From positions 342,927 through 406,926 of the forward strand of contig JADKAJ010000003.1 of the NCBI GenBank assembly GCA_016719165.1: a DNA stretch of 64,000 bases, written 5' to 3'. Positions 1 through 9,538 of the stretch are shown here, one piece after another. A program made the position numbers and the translations under genes. Within the stretch, counting starts at the first letter, position 1. The number at the start of each line of letters is the position of its first letter. Source of the stretch: Chitinophagaceae bacterium. GTDB taxonomy: Bacteria > Bacteroidota > Bacteroidia > Chitinophagales > Chitinophagaceae. Below the pieces are notes generated by a model. It had not been told where the DNA came from. It saw nothing but the letters and a program-made list of their open reading frames with translations, and did not search any database.

Positions 1-129
1 GTTAAAGAGTACAGTTATCCGGTTTGTTTTGATTTTCCGGTTAGCCATACAGACAGAAATTATGCGCTAAAAGTGGGAGTGGGATATAAGCTGAAAGTTG
101 GAAAAACAAAAGTAACTCTGGAAGAATAA
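1..129 (+). CDS. LD-carboxypeptidase (peptidase S66), C-terminal end only
   Basis: The first base is in frame with an open reading frame of 42 codons ending in TAA at 127-129; the gene begins outside the window. The tail FPVSHTDRNYALKVGV resembles the C-terminal end of S66 muramoyltetrapeptide LD-carboxypeptidases, where an FPxGH motif supplies the catalytic histidine and is followed by an ALxxGV strand. Such enzymes trim murein tetrapeptides during cell-wall recycling. Here the motif reads FPVSH, so the His is kept. The identification rests on this short tail alone. The next gene runs in the opposite direction and converges on it; the 135 bases between them show no convincing terminator. Confidence 0.6.
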   Translation, partial: VKEYSYPVCFDFPVSHTDRNYALKVGVGYKLKVGKTKVTLEE

Positions 130-264
130 AAGCTGACTCGCCAAACGGAAGGTTGCAACCATTAAAACCGGGTCAAAAAAATTATACCGTTAACAGTGAT
201 TCATTTGAAAGCTGCTTAGTTAGTGCTGGTTCAGGATTATTGCCGAATCCTTGTGCTGGTTTAG

Positions 265-1074
265 TTATAGCCTTAAAACAGAATCAAGTTTATTCACAGT
301 TTCATTGTACCGGTACAGATTGTTATGGCTGCCCCCTTCAATGCTAATGAGTTCATCTGTTGATTTTAAAAATGGCAGAAGGCGTTTCGAATTTTTGTAA
401 GTAACGACCCTGTCTTTAGTTCCATGAAAAATTGTTATTGGTGCTGTAACATTTTGCAGGTATTGATAAGTTGGTAGCTGGTAATGCAGCATCCATTTTG
501 CAGGATATATGGGCAGGTAATGACTTACCACTGCCGGAAAATCATAATAAGGAGTTTCCAGGATCAATCGTTTACAATCCCTGGTGGATGCAAGTTGTGC
601 TGCAATGCCTGTTCCCATGCTTTTCCCATATATGATTATACTATCAGCAGGGAATCGTTTACGGGCTATCTTATAAACCTGTAAGGCCCAATCGTACAGT
701 TTTTGTTCGGTCAGCTTCCCTGTGCTTTTGCCAAATCCAGGGTAGTCGATCATCAGCACCTGGTAGCCATGCCGGGTGAAATAAGGAATGTATTTAGCAT
801 ACCAGGAAATATTTCTTTTGTTACCATGAAAATAAAGAACTATCCCACGGGCTATCGTATCTGTGCTGGCAAAGTCAACCAGGTTAAGAGTGTCTTTAGA
901 ATCAATAGGAATATTGATGTCTTTATGAGGCTCAGGAAAATTATAAGAATAGGTTCTGTTCAATGTAACCGGGTGAAAAAGGATGGCATCCTGTAGGAAA
1001 TATAATGCAACCCCGCCAGATATATAAATGATAGCGACAATCTTTGCCCATTTGATTATTCTTTTCTTGTTCAT
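265..1074 (-). CDS. Membrane-anchored alpha/beta hydrolase (serine aminopeptidase/BAAT-like)
   Basis: This is a 269-residue alpha/beta-hydrolase-fold protein. Residues 8-26 form a hydrophobic anchor. The oxyanion region is YFHGN (81-85), the nucleophile elbow is GKSMG (Ser152), and the remaining triad residues appear to be Asp221 (HGTKD) and His250 (GGSHN). The family includes esterases, lipases and peptidases; the substrate cannot be read from sequence. An ATG at 1113 in the same frame would add 13 residues, but that stretch overlaps the terminator hairpin of the upstream gene (1095-1121), so 1074 is preferred. A paralogue lies at 2382-3170, on the other side of a TPR lipoprotein, in the same orientation. 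Confidence 0.8.
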   Translation of the reverse strand: MNKKRIIKWAKIVAIIYISGGVALYFLQDAILFHPVTLNRTYSYNFPEPHKDINIPIDSKDTLNLVDFASTDTIARGIVLYFHGNKRNISWYAKYIPYFTRHGYQVLMIDYPGFGKSTGKLTEQKLYDWALQVYKIARKRFPADSIIIYGKSMGTGIAAQLASTRDCKRLILETPYYDFPAVVSHYLPIYPAKWMLHYQLPTYQYLQNVTAPITIFHGTKDRVVTYKNSKRLLPFLKSTDELISIEGGSHNNLYRYNETVNKLDSVLRL

Positions 1075-1090
1075 CCGGGCAAAGATGAAA

Positions 1091-1121
1091 AGAAAAAAGG
1101 ACATGAAGCTCATGTCCTTTT
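1091..1121 (-). terminator. Rho-independent terminator of the TPR lipoprotein gene
   Basis: A perfect 12-bp stem (1095-1106 with 1110-1121, three-base loop) is followed, on the minus strand, by a run of six T and then CTTTT. It lies 15 bases past the stop codon of the leftward gene ending at 1136. Confidence 0.8.
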
Positions 1122-1135
1122 AGCGTAATGTTTTA

Positions 1136-2284
1136 TTAGTATTGATTAAAGTAGCTTTTAATCCTGTATAGAGCATTGTTACTTATTTCATCCAGCAGGC
1201 ACCTCATGATCTCACTTTCCGTGGGAGCAAACTCCCTTCTGCGATTGATCAGCTGTTTATCATTTTCACTTAATGCTCTTTCATCGCCTGTAAAAGAGGA
1301 AAATTCAGTACTCCAGTTATGGTTGGAAGAAAAGTTCTCACTCCACAGCCGGCGACCGTTTTCATCTCTCACATTTACCTGCAACAGGGCAGTAGACTGT
1401 AACGTTCTTTTTATGGTTGTAATATTAGCAAATACTCTTGCATATTCTTTTACTATTGAGTCAGGCTTATAAACTGTTTCCTTTACAACAATTTCTTTAG
1501 ACACTTTTCTTGTGCTCCTGTTGTCATAGTAGCGGCCGATATCAAGGTTTGTAAGACGCATGTCTACTTCTTTGTCAACCCTTATATGCTGGCTCCTTGC
1601 GTCCCAGGCCGAGTAAAATTTTACAAATTCATTCCCACTGTTGTATTGCAGGTTTCTGATCAACTGGTCATCAAGATTATTGCCACCAACTGTGTATGAA
1701 CTATACACATAGCCACCTTGTTGTTGCATAGGCAGAATGACTACATTCGTAACTGCATAATCATAAGCCTCGTTCATTTTTTGTATCACATCACGGTTAC
1801 CTGGTTTGAATTTTAATGCTGCCTGGAACTCCCGGTACGCATTGCGATAGCTTTGTTTATCATAACGCTGCATAAAGGCAATACCCCTGTCATATCGGGT
1901 ATCACCGGCTTTTTCACGATAAGTGACCAGGTAGGAGGAGTAGTCAGCAGGGTTTACAATAGTAAATACCTGTGGCACCCGGTAAATGGCATCATACATC
2001 CGTTGAAGCGATACATACTCATTATATATCCACTCCCATTTCAGTTCATTGGAGCTTTCAGCATTTGCCCTGATGCGGGTTTCATGGTCATTCACCGCAT
2101 ACCGATATGAACTCTGAATGATGTTGAGGAGCTTTGGGTCATCGGGGTCTTTCTGTAATTTTTTTGCAGCCAGTTCCACGGCTTCTGTATAATTGCCTTT
2201 TTCATATAGTTTACTGGCAGTTTTACAGGAGACTGCTGAAATGCTGATCCCGGTTAAAAGTAGAATGTAGAGTTTTAGTTTCAT
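1136..2284 (-). CDS. TPR-containing lipoprotein of unknown function
   Basis: The protein has 382 residues from the ATG at 2284; another ATG at 2302 would add six. It opens with a lysine-containing n-region, a hydrophobic core and a lipobox SAVSC (Cys20), so it is probably a lipoprotein of the outer membrane. Residues about 20-70 (KLYEKGNYTEAVELAAKKL) and about 135-190 (YDKQSYRNAYREFQAALKF) look like tetratricopeptide helices; the second half is a mixed beta domain without a recognised family. TPR lipoproteins usually act as scaffolds, so a partner is likely but unknown. It sits between two paralogous hydrolases and has its own strong terminator. Confidence 0.65.
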   Translation of the reverse strand: MKLKLYILLLTGISISAVSCKTASKLYEKGNYTEAVELAAKKLQKDPDDPKLLNIIQSSYRYAVNDHETRIRANAESSNELKWEWIYNEYVSLQRMYDAIYRVPQVFTIVNPADYSSYLVTYREKAGDTRYDRGIAFMQRYDKQSYRNAYREFQAALKFKPGNRDVIQKMNEAYDYAVTNVVILPMQQQGGYVYSSYTVGGNNLDDQLIRNLQYNSGNEFVKFYSAWDARSQHIRVDKEVDMRLTNLDIGRYYDNRSTRKVSKEIVVKETVYKPDSIVKEYARVFANITTIKRTLQSTALLQVNVRDENGRRLWSENFSSNHNWSTEFSSFTGDERALSENDKQLINRRREFAPTESEIMRCLLDEISNNALYRIKSYFNQY

Positions 2285-2381
2285 AAACACCTCCGTTTTC
2301 ATGTAGTACGTTCAAATTGCAGTCCAGTTAACAGCAGGTGCTGTCAATTAAGCAATCATTAACAATTGATGGGCAATACGT

Positions 2382-3170
2382 CTAGTATTTGAGAATGTCC
2401 CTGATGAAATTGTGGTACTCATCAAACGATGGCAAATTGTTGTGTCCTCCTCCATGAATGCGTATGAGGGTGATCTTATGCTGGTTTATCTTCTGTAAAG
2501 CTTCGCTATGCCGGATTGGTATCAGCCAGTCTTTTGTACCATGTATAATGTAAGTGTGACACTTTACATTAGGTAACCATTTATCGGTACGAAGGTGAAA
2601 GCGAAGGACGATGCGAACGGGTAGAATAGGTAAAAAACGTTCAATTACCCTCAGGAAATTAAAATACGGGGCATCCAGAATCAGGTACCGGGGGCTATTG
2701 TCCGAGGCAAGTTTTGTTGCGAAGCCACTACCCATGCTGCGACCATATACGATCAGGTGATCCTCTGCATACTTTTCCCTTAGTTTATTGTAAATAAACT
2801 GCATGTCATTCAGCATTTGCTTTTCACCCCTTTTGCCAGTGCTCTTGCCGAATCCCCGGTAATCAAGCAAAAGCACATCATAGTCGTACCGGTAAAAATC
2901 TTTGGCATACCGTGCCCAGCCTTTTATACTTCTTGTATTGCCATGAAAATATAATATCAAACCTTTGGGATTTTCCCGGAAGAAGTGGAGACCGTTAATG
3001 CGTACACCCGGTTCAATGTCAAAAAAGTATTCTCTGAAAGGCGCATCATACTTAAACTGAAAATCCTGTTTCAGCTTTTCCGGTTTAAATATCAGTCTTT
3101 CCTGTATGAAGTAAGCAATGACGGACAGTGCTGCAATGCCAATAATGATATACCAGATGAAGACAGGCAA
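2382..3170 (-). CDS. Alpha/beta hydrolase, paralogue of the 265-1074 gene
   Basis: This is a 262-residue alpha/beta hydrolase with an N-terminal membrane helix (residues 4-22), oxyanion motif LYFHGN (about 74-79), nucleophile elbow GRSMG (Ser145), Asp214 (HGTKD) and His243 (GGGHN). The order and spacing of these elements match the paralogue downstream. The only plausible start in this frame is TTG at 3170, because an in-frame stop lies four codons upstream. It lies 56 bases downstream of kup on the same strand, so co-transcription is possible. The substrate is unknown; esterase or peptidase activity is a family-level inference. Confidence 0.8.
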   Translation of the reverse strand: MPVFIWYIIIGIAALSVIAYFIQERLIFKPEKLKQDFQFKYDAPFREYFFDIEPGVRINGLHFFRENPKGLILYFHGNTRSIKGWARYAKDFYRYDYDVLLLDYRGFGKSTGKRGEKQMLNDMQFIYNKLREKYAEDHLIVYGRSMGSGFATKLASDNSPRYLILDAPYFNFLRVIERFLPILPVRIVLRFHLRTDKWLPNVKCHTYIIHGTKDWLIPIRHSEALQKINQHKITLIRIHGGGHNNLPSFDEYHNFIRDILKY

Positions 3171-3226
3171 GCTAGTTTTAGTTTATGCACTGAAATTAAG
3201 GAACATGCCACAAACTGTAAACTTTC

Positions 3227-5203
3227 TTATTCTTCTACTCTTTTTAGTTTTAAATTAGTAACAGGCGCTACAATTAATGGGAATTTCTCTACCGTAACAT
3301 TTGCAAGGTCAAGTCCAAAACCTTTTTCTTCTGATAGACTATGATCTTTCAGCCAGAAGTGGAATTTCATAATTACTCTTTCAAAGAATGGAAGTTCATT
3401 GTCCTGGCTCAGGTATTTTTCCATTACCATAAACTGGAAGTCACCAACTGTATTACTGCTGGCCAGGCTTTCATACCGGCTGATAATATTCACTTCTTTA
3501 TTGGCTACAAGATCTTCAACTACTTTACGGAACATAAGATTTACCCGTGGCTCCATCCTGAATCCAAGACGGAAATCAACCCTGATAATATCATTTGGAA
3601 TGATATGTTCTACTTTGTATTCAGAAGTATATGGGTCATCTACGGTATCAATGTGTACGAACCAGTAAATGTCAGCCCGTTTGGGTTTTCTATTTAGTAT
3701 AGAGTAAATGATCTTATGCTCAATCTCTTTTGGGTTGTTGGCACTGGTCATATATACCAGGTGAGTGGCATATTTGGGAACAGACTTGTCATTACTAAGC
3801 TCTTGTATCTTGGGTATGTAATGTTCAAGGCGAACAAATTCCACGTAGCGGTTCTTGATTTTCCTTGCCCTGTACCAAATGTACATAACAAGAAATACCA
3901 ACATACCAATGATCAGTGTTATATAACCTCCGTGAGTGAATTTTACCATTAATGCGACTAGGTACCCGATTTCTACAACCAGGTAGCCACCAAGAAAAAT
4001 ATAGATCCAGATAGATTTTGCCCGGTGCAGAACCAGGTAATTCGCAAAAAGAATGGTAGTGGCAAGCATGGTTACAATAATCGCAAGCCCATATGCTGCT
4101 TCCATGTTAGAGGATTTACGGAAGTACAATACAATTCCGGCACAACCCAAAAACATCAGAAAATTAATAGTGGGTATAAACAACTGCCCTTTTGCTTCGG
4201 AAGGATAACGGATCCTGAGTTTTGGCCATAAATTAAGCCGCATGGCTTCACTTATCAGTGTGTAAGCACCTGAAACCATAGCCTGGCTGGCGATTATTGC
4301 AGCCGTAGTTGCAATAATTACTCCCGGTATAATAAACCAATGGGGCATCAGGTCATAAAAGGCATTAATGCTTAATGAACTCTTTACTTCGCTGGTAATT
4401 TCCAGGCCACGTCGGTGTGCCAGCAAATAGGCACCCTGTCCAAAATAATGGATCAGCAGGCATGTTTTTACGTAAATCCATGATGAGCGGATATTTCCCC
4501 TGCCACAATGGCCCAAATCACTATATAAGGCTTCAGCCCCGGTAGTACAAAGAAAAACGGCACCTAAAAGCCAAAACCCTTCTGGATAATTTTTCAGAAA
4601 TTCAAAAGCATAATAGGGGCTTAGTGCTTTAAAAATGGCCAGGTCATCAAACACATGTATAATACCCAGTATCAGCAGCATCGTGAACCAGATGAACATT
4701 ATTGGTCCGAATAATTTACCGATAGAGGCAGTTCCAAATTGCTGCATGAAAAAGAAAAGTGCCAGGATAGAAAGAACAATAATTACAACTGTATTGCTGC
4801 CGTCCTCAATTCCCAAAGAAGGTAGTTCTTTTAATCCTTCAATAGCAGAGGTAATTGAGATGGGCGGAGTGATGATGCCATCTGCCAATAACGATGCCCC
4901 TCCAACCATGGCGGGAATAACCAACCACTTTTTACGGCGCCTCACTAAGGCATATAAAGCAAAAGTGCCGCCTTCCCCCCGGTTGTCAGCCCGCAATACC
5001 AGTATGACATATTTGATGGTGGTTTGAAGTGTTAATGTCCATATAATGCAGGATAGGGTGCCAACGATCAGTTCCTCAGTAACCACCCTATTACCAATAA
5101 TTGCATTGAAAACATATAGCGGGGACGTTCCGATATCTCCGTAAATAATTCCAAGGGCAATAAGTAATCCTGCACCGGTAACTTTATTTGTCGATACTTT
5201 CAC
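3227..5203 (-). CDS. kup: KUP-family potassium uptake transporter
   Basis: A 658-residue polytopic membrane protein. The N-terminal GDIGTSPLYV (22-31) is the hallmark of KUP/HAK/KT potassium transporters, and about twelve hydrophobic segments follow up to residue about 450. The remaining 200 residues form the soluble C-terminal domain, slightly longer than the 622-residue E. coli Kup. The family imports K+ with protons across the inner membrane. Start ATG at 5203, followed by KVSTNKVTG. A possible -7 element lies about 100 bases upstream on the minus strand. Confidence 0.95.
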   Translation of the reverse strand: MKVSTNKVTGAGLLIALGIIYGDIGTSPLYVFNAIIGNRVVTEELIVGTLSCIIWTLTLQTTIKYVILVLRADNRGEGGTFALYALVRRRKKWLVIPAMVGGASLLADGIITPPISITSAIEGLKELPSLGIEDGSNTVVIIVLSILALFFFMQQFGTASIGKLFGPIMFIWFTMLLILGIIHVFDDLAIFKALSPYYAFEFLKNYPEGFWLLGAVFLCTTGAEALYSDLGHCGRGNIRSSWIYVKTCLLIHYFGQGAYLLAHRRGLEITSEVKSSLSINAFYDLMPHWFIIPGVIIATTAAIIASQAMVSGAYTLISEAMRLNLWPKLRIRYPSEAKGQLFIPTINFLMFLGCAGIVLYFRKSSNMEAAYGLAIIVTMLATTILFANYLVLHRAKSIWIYIFLGGYLVVEIGYLVALMVKFTHGGYITLIIGMLVFLVMYIWYRARKIKNRYVEFVRLEHYIPKIQELSNDKSVPKYATHLVYMTSANNPKEIEHKIIYSILNRKPKRADIYWFVHIDTVDDPYTSEYKVEHIIPNDIIRVDFRLGFRMEPRVNLMFRKVVEDLVANKEVNIISRYESLASSNTVGDFQFMVMEKYLSQDNELPFFERVIMKFHFWLKDHSLSEEKGFGLDLANVTVEKFPLIVAPVTNLKLKRVEE

Positions 5204-5506
5204 TTTTTGGTAGTTGTGGTTTGTTTCCTGGGGTGCCCGCTATAGCCCCGGATAGCCCTGGATATAAACGGGTACAGATTTTGCACTTGTGTGAACATTC
5301 TTACAAAGTTATAGGCAAAATTCAATTACAACCAGCAAACCGGGGAACTTTACTTTTCGTCTTCATGAAGTGACAGGAAAGATCCTGTAGTTTAAAACAA
5401 CTGGTATATACCGGTTGTTGTACATGTAATAGTCAACAAAACTGCATCAACAAAAATACAACAGCCTGTTTTGGCTGCTAACTTGTAACTTTAATATGGA
5501 AAAACT
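5204..5506. other. Divergent intergenic region with a possible kup promoter
   Basis: About 300 bases separate divergent genes. On the minus strand TAACTTTG (5304-5311) fits the Bacteroidota -7 consensus TAnnTTTG, but no TTTG stands 19 bases upstream; the nearest is 24 away. Initiation there would give kup a leader of about 95 bases. Nothing else is recognisable; the rightward gene has only a near-match (TAACTTTA). Confidence 0.3.
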
Positions 5507-5515
5507 ATGTGTACA

Positions 5516-7042
5516 ATGTTTGGTAAAAAATGGATAATTTCTGTACTGGCAATGAGTATGATAATGCCGGCTACGGCTCAAAAAATCATTTATTCCGACC
5601 CGGATAAGGATGATACCCGCAGGCTGAATTTTGAAATAGTTGGCAAAATAAACGGCAATTTTCTGATCTATAAATATGTCAGGAACAAAAGCTGGATCAC
5701 CGTACTGGATAACGATATGAAGCAATTAGCCCGGGAAGAGCAGGATTATGTTCCGGCTAATGACAGGGTGATAAATGTCGATTTTTTCCCATATAGTGAT
5801 CATGCTTACATGGTCTACCAGTACCAGAAAAGGAATGTTGTCTACTGTATGGCCTCCAGGATCGATGGAAATGGAAAGAAAACCGGGGATGTGATCGCAC
5901 TGGACACTACTCATATCGGTTTTGCAGCCAATAACAAAATCTACTCTGTTCTGAGCAGTGAAGACAAAAAAAGAATTGGCATATTTAAAATTAATAGCCG
6001 AAACAGAAGGCAATATTTAATGACAACATTACTGTTGAATGACAAGCTTGAGTTGCTTAAAAAAAGCCGTATAGAGATTCCAATGGAAGAGAGGAATGAA
6101 CACCTCGGCGATTTTAGTCTCGACAATGAAGGCGATATCATATTTTCTAAATTCTTAAGGACCGGCAATGATAATATTAGCAGTGCTTCATTCATTATTA
6201 AAAAAGCAGCCGAAGATACTTTGATAGTGAAGTCGCTGAATATTGAAAAAACCTGGCTGGATGAGATCCATATAAAAGTGGATAATTACAATAAACGATA
6301 TTTTCTATCCTCTTTTTACTACAAAGAGAGAAGAGGGAATATTGACGGCTTTTATTTTTATATCTGGGATAAAGTAGGCCAGCAGCCAATTGTTGAGAAT
6401 ATTAGTATTTTTTCAGATGAACTTCGGAAAGAGGCCAGGGGCGATGCCAGTATGAAAACCGCTTTTAATGATTATTTTATCAGGAACATTATTACCCGCA
6501 GAGACGGGGGCTTTATAATAGGCAGTGAAGCGTATTATACTACTTCCCGGTTTAATAGCTGGAACCGGTGGGATTACTTGTATGGGTCTCCTTATTTATC
6601 ACCCGGGTTTAATAATTATTACTATTCTCCGTATTATGATCGTTTCTGGTGGGGAGGCCGATCTGTGAATAACCAGTCTGTACGCCACCATGCCGACAAT
6701 ATTACAGTACTTTCTTTCAGTAATACCGGGCAGTTGGAGTGGAGTAATGTAATGGGCAAAAGCCAGTTTGATGATCAGTCCGACGAACTGCTTTCCTACC
6801 AGCTAATGAATACGGGTGGCCAGATCCATTTTCTTTTTAACCAACTGGAAAGAAGATATAATTTATTAACTGACTACAGCATTTCACCTGAAGGACAGAT
6901 GACAAGAAATCCTACATTAAAAAATCTTGACAAAGGATACGAGTTTATGCCAAAATTTGGCAAACAGGTCAGTGCCAAACAAATGATAATGCCTTGTTTA
7001 TATCGTAACTATATTTGTTTTGCAAAAATCGATTATAACTAA
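5516..7042 (+). CDS. Secreted protein of unknown function (beta-rich)
   Basis: About 508 residues from the ATG at 5516; an ATG three codons upstream (5507) is also possible. Residues 1-20 (MFGKKWIISVLAMSMIMPA) form a signal peptide ending in TAQ. The mature part alternates short strands and charged turns, which suggests a beta-propeller-like or beta-sandwich fold, with a Tyr/Trp-rich segment around residues 345-375. No catalytic motif is visible and I do not recognise the family. The next gene begins 22 bases downstream on the same strand. Confidence 0.6.
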   Translation: MFGKKWIISVLAMSMIMPATAQKIIYSDPDKDDTRRLNFEIVGKINGNFLIYKYVRNKSWITVLDNDMKQLAREEQDYVPANDRVINVDFFPYSDHAYMVYQYQKRNVVYCMASRIDGNGKKTGDVIALDTTHIGFAANNKIYSVLSSEDKKRIGIFKINSRNRRQYLMTTLLLNDKLELLKKSRIEIPMEERNEHLGDFSLDNEGDIIFSKFLRTGNDNISSASFIIKKAAEDTLIVKSLNIEKTWLDEIHIKVDNYNKRYFLSSFYYKERRGNIDGFYFYIWDKVGQQPIVENISIFSDELRKEARGDASMKTAFNDYFIRNIITRRDGGFIIGSEAYYTTSRFNSWNRWDYLYGSPYLSPGFNNYYYSPYYDRFWWGGRSVNNQSVRHHADNITVLSFSNTGQLEWSNVMGKSQFDDQSDELLSYQLMNTGGQIHFLFNQLERRYNLLTDYSISPEGQMTRNPTLKNLDKGYEFMPKFGKQVSAKQMIMPCLYRNYICFAKIDYN

Positions 7043-7064
7043 CCCGTAATTCTGTCCATTATCT

Positions 7065-8054
7065 GTGATTGGCATATTTAAACAGAAAAACCCGGCCAAC
7101 ATTATCCTGCTGTTTGTCTTTGGAGTGTTGATTAAACTTCCCATGTTCATGCATCCGCATATCAGCGAGGCAAGGGAAGGAGACGGCATTCTTTTTAAAG
7201 GGATACTGACAATGCTGCAATCTGCCGGAAAGTCAACGCCGCTTATTTATCCCTTGCTGGCATATACCTTGCTGTTTTTACAGGCAATCATCCTGACCCG
7301 GTTTATGGCTGCACAAAGAATGATGAGCAAATCCACATATTTTCCGGGTATGGCATACCTGCTTATTACTTCTTTATTTCCGGAGTGGAATTATTTTACT
7401 GCACCGTTGATTGTAAATACAATTTTACTACTGGTACTTTCAGGTCTGTTTAATACGTATAATCATAAAAGTGCAAAAGGAGCGATCTTTAATATCGGTC
7501 TTGGTTTAGGCATTGCATCATTTCTTTTTTTCCCTTCCCTTACTTTTATCATTTGGATTCTACTGGCTTTGATGGTGATGAGGCCATTCAGAATTAATGA
7601 ATTGTTACTTTGCCTGTTGGGTATTACCGCCCCTTTTTATTTTTATGCAGTGTACCTGTTTATTACCGACCAGTGGAGTTGGCAAAATATATGGCCACAG
7701 TTTACTTTTCATCTTCCCCGACTGCAGCAATCTGCCTGGCTCGCCGGCAGTGTTTTTTTATTGACAGTACCTTTTTTGATGGGAGGGTATTATGTACAGG
7801 ATAACCTGCGTAAAATGCTGATTCAGGTGCGTAAAGGCTGGAGTTTGCTACTGTTATACCTGTTAGGGGCGTTGTTGGTTCCTTTTGTCAATAATAGTGC
7901 AACTTTTGAAAATTGGGTAATGGCAGCAATCCCTTTTGCGGCTTTTCATGCCTGCACTTACTTATATTCCAATCTCCGGATCATACCAAATTTGATCTTC
8001 TGGTTATCAGTAGCACTTGTGCTGGCTTTCCAGTATACTGGTCCTGGCTGGTAG
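7065..8054 (+). CDS. DUF6427 family integral membrane protein
   Basis: 329 residues with about nine to ten hydrophobic segments. The opening IGIFKQKNPANIILLF, followed by LIKLPMF, is typical of the DUF6427 family of Bacteroidota inner-membrane proteins, whose role is unknown. The start is GTG at 7065; there is no ATG nearby that would keep the first transmembrane helix. It follows the secreted protein gene closely, and purQ begins 132 bases further on. Confidence 0.75.
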   Translation: MIGIFKQKNPANIILLFVFGVLIKLPMFMHPHISEAREGDGILFKGILTMLQSAGKSTPLIYPLLAYTLLFLQAIILTRFMAAQRMMSKSTYFPGMAYLLITSLFPEWNYFTAPLIVNTILLLVLSGLFNTYNHKSAKGAIFNIGLGLGIASFLFFPSLTFIIWILLALMVMRPFRINELLLCLLGITAPFYFYAVYLFITDQWSWQNIWPQFTFHLPRLQQSAWLAGSVFLLTVPFLMGGYYVQDNLRKMLIQVRKGWSLLLLYLLGALLVPFVNNSATFENWVMAAIPFAAFHACTYLYSNLRIIPNLIFWLSVALVLAFQYTGPGW

Positions 8055-8154
8055 TCAAAAGGATGCAAGCCACTGGCTATTTGCAGGTATACTTTATCCC
8101 GGGTATTTCAGGTTCTAAGTCGTAGCTTATGGAGGGCAGCCTTTCTTAAAATCT

Positions 8155-8162
8155 TATATTTG
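8155..8162 (+). promoter_or_regulatory. Possible -7 promoter element for purQ
   Basis: TATATTTG matches TAnnTTTG and lies 25 bases before the purQ start. No good TTTG is found 19 bases upstream, so support is modest. Confidence 0.35.
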
Positions 8163-8186
8163 CTTTTTCTTATTTAATATTCCTTT

Positions 8187-8858
8187 ATGAAATTTGGTGT
8201 TGTAGTTTTTCCAGGCTCTAATTGCGATAGAGATATGTATGATGCTTTGAGTCATGATCTTGGACAGGAGGTGTCAATGCTATGGCATAAGGATAAAGAT
8301 TTAAGTAAATTCAATACGGAAGATTGCATCATCCTTCCCGGTGGTTTTTCGTATGGGGATTACCTCAGATGTGGTGCTATTGCCCGTTTCAGCCCGATGA
8401 TGCAGAGTGTGATCGAGTTTGCCAATGCTGGTGGTAAAGTGTTTGGAGTTTGTAATGGTTTTCAGATCCTTTGCGAATCACATCTTTTGCCGGGTGCTTT
8501 ATTACGGAATGCCAACCAGCAATTTGTATGTAAGAATGTATTTATCACGAACGAAACTGGTAAAACGTATAAGATCCCGGTAGCACATGGTGAAGGCCGG
8601 TACTATGCGGATGAAAAAACATTGGATCAACTGGAGGCTAATGGCCAGGTAATATTTTATTACTGTGATGAAAATGGCAATAAAACAACTGAAGCAAATC
8701 CTAACGGAGCCATCCGTAATATCGCCGGTATTTGCAATGCGAACCGGAATGTATTTGGGATGATGCCGCACCCGGAGAGAGCCTGCTCTCCCGTTTTGGG
8801 CAATACAGACGGGCAGGAAATAATAAAAAGCCTGCTGATGGCGGAGCAACTTGTTTAG
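8187..8858 (+). CDS. purQ: Phosphoribosylformylglycinamidine synthase, glutaminase subunit
   Basis: The 223-residue protein is a class I glutamine amidotransferase. The nucleophile is Cys89 in GVCNGFQ, and the C-terminal MPHPERA supplies the His/Glu of the triad. FPGSNCDRD at the N-terminus is diagnostic for PurQ. It releases ammonia from glutamine for PurL in the fourth step of purine synthesis (FGAR to FGAM). Length agrees with stand-alone PurQ. No purL or purS is adjacent. Confidence 0.95.
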   Translation: MKFGVVVFPGSNCDRDMYDALSHDLGQEVSMLWHKDKDLSKFNTEDCIILPGGFSYGDYLRCGAIARFSPMMQSVIEFANAGGKVFGVCNGFQILCESHLLPGALLRNANQQFVCKNVFITNETGKTYKIPVAHGEGRYYADEKTLDQLEANGQVIFYYCDENGNKTTEANPNGAIRNIAGICNANRNVFGMMPHPERACSPVLGNTDGQEIIKSLLMAEQLV

Positions 8859-9010
8859 TCTCAGGTGCATCTTGTCATTGCTCGACCGGCGTTTGTCACT
8901 TTTATCACATTCCGGACTAAACCAGAAGGTTACTTTTGGGGCAGAGATTTTAACAGATTGAGTAAAGAAAAAGCAGGATTTTTGTACCCAGATAATTTAA
9001 ACAATTGAGA

Positions 9011-9463
9011 ATGAAAAGATTTTTAGTCACGGTATTGATTTTTGCAACAGCTTTTACTGTTCAGGCCCAGTTAAACCCGATCTCATGGACATTTACAGCT
9101 AAGAAAATTGCTGATAAGACGTTTGAGATTCAAATGAAAGCCACTATCCAGAATAAATGGCACTTGTATTCCCAGGCACAGCCGGCTGATGCCATAGCTA
9201 TTCCTACAACATTTACATTCAATCCCAATCCCCTGTTTACACTCGAAGGAAAAGTAAAAGAAGTCGGAAAGCTTGAGAAATACCATGACAAAACACTGGA
9301 TGTGTCCGCTAACCAGTATTCCAATACCGTAACTTTTATACAAACCATTAAATTAAAGGCGAATGTAAAAACCAGCATGACCGGTAATGTGGAATACCAG
9401 ACCTGTGATGATGAAAAGTGTTTGCCGCCAAAAACAGTTCCCTTTACGATCGCAATCAAATAA
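9011..9463 (+). CDS. Secreted DsbD N-terminal-domain protein
   Basis: 150 residues from the ATG at 9011; a TTG at 9005 is less likely. Signal peptide MKRFLVTVLIFATAFTVQAQ, then a single immunoglobulin-like domain like the periplasmic N-domain of DsbD. The C-terminal CDDEKCLPP (about 133-141) is the CxxxxC pair used by that domain to pass electrons to periplasmic partners. It stands directly upstream of a full dsbD, whose own N-domain lacks an obvious CxxxxC pair, so this small protein may be the missing redox module or an additional acceptor. The partnership is inference. Confidence 0.75.
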   Translation: MKRFLVTVLIFATAFTVQAQLNPISWTFTAKKIADKTFEIQMKATIQNKWHLYSQAQPADAIAIPTTFTFNPNPLFTLEGKVKEVGKLEKYHDKTLDVSANQYSNTVTFIQTIKLKANVKTSMTGNVEYQTCDDEKCLPPKTVPFTIAIK

Positions 9464-9491
9464 ATAGTGAATTAATATTTTTGATATTAAT

Positions 9492-9524
9492 AACGGGTTC
9501 TCTTAAAGAACTCGTTTATTTTTT
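9492..9524 (+). terminator. Terminator between the DsbD N-domain gene and dsbD
   Basis: A 10-bp stem with one G-U pair (9492-9501 with 9507-9516) is followed by TATTTTTT. It lies 28 bases after the stop at 9463 and just before the dsbD start, so dsbD is probably partly uncoupled. Confidence 0.7.
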
Positions 9525-9538
9525 AAATGTATGCTGCT

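Noticed and set aside
4635..5027. Open frame of 130 codons antisense to kup
   Set aside because: Shadow of a well-supported transporter gene; no start context or family signal.
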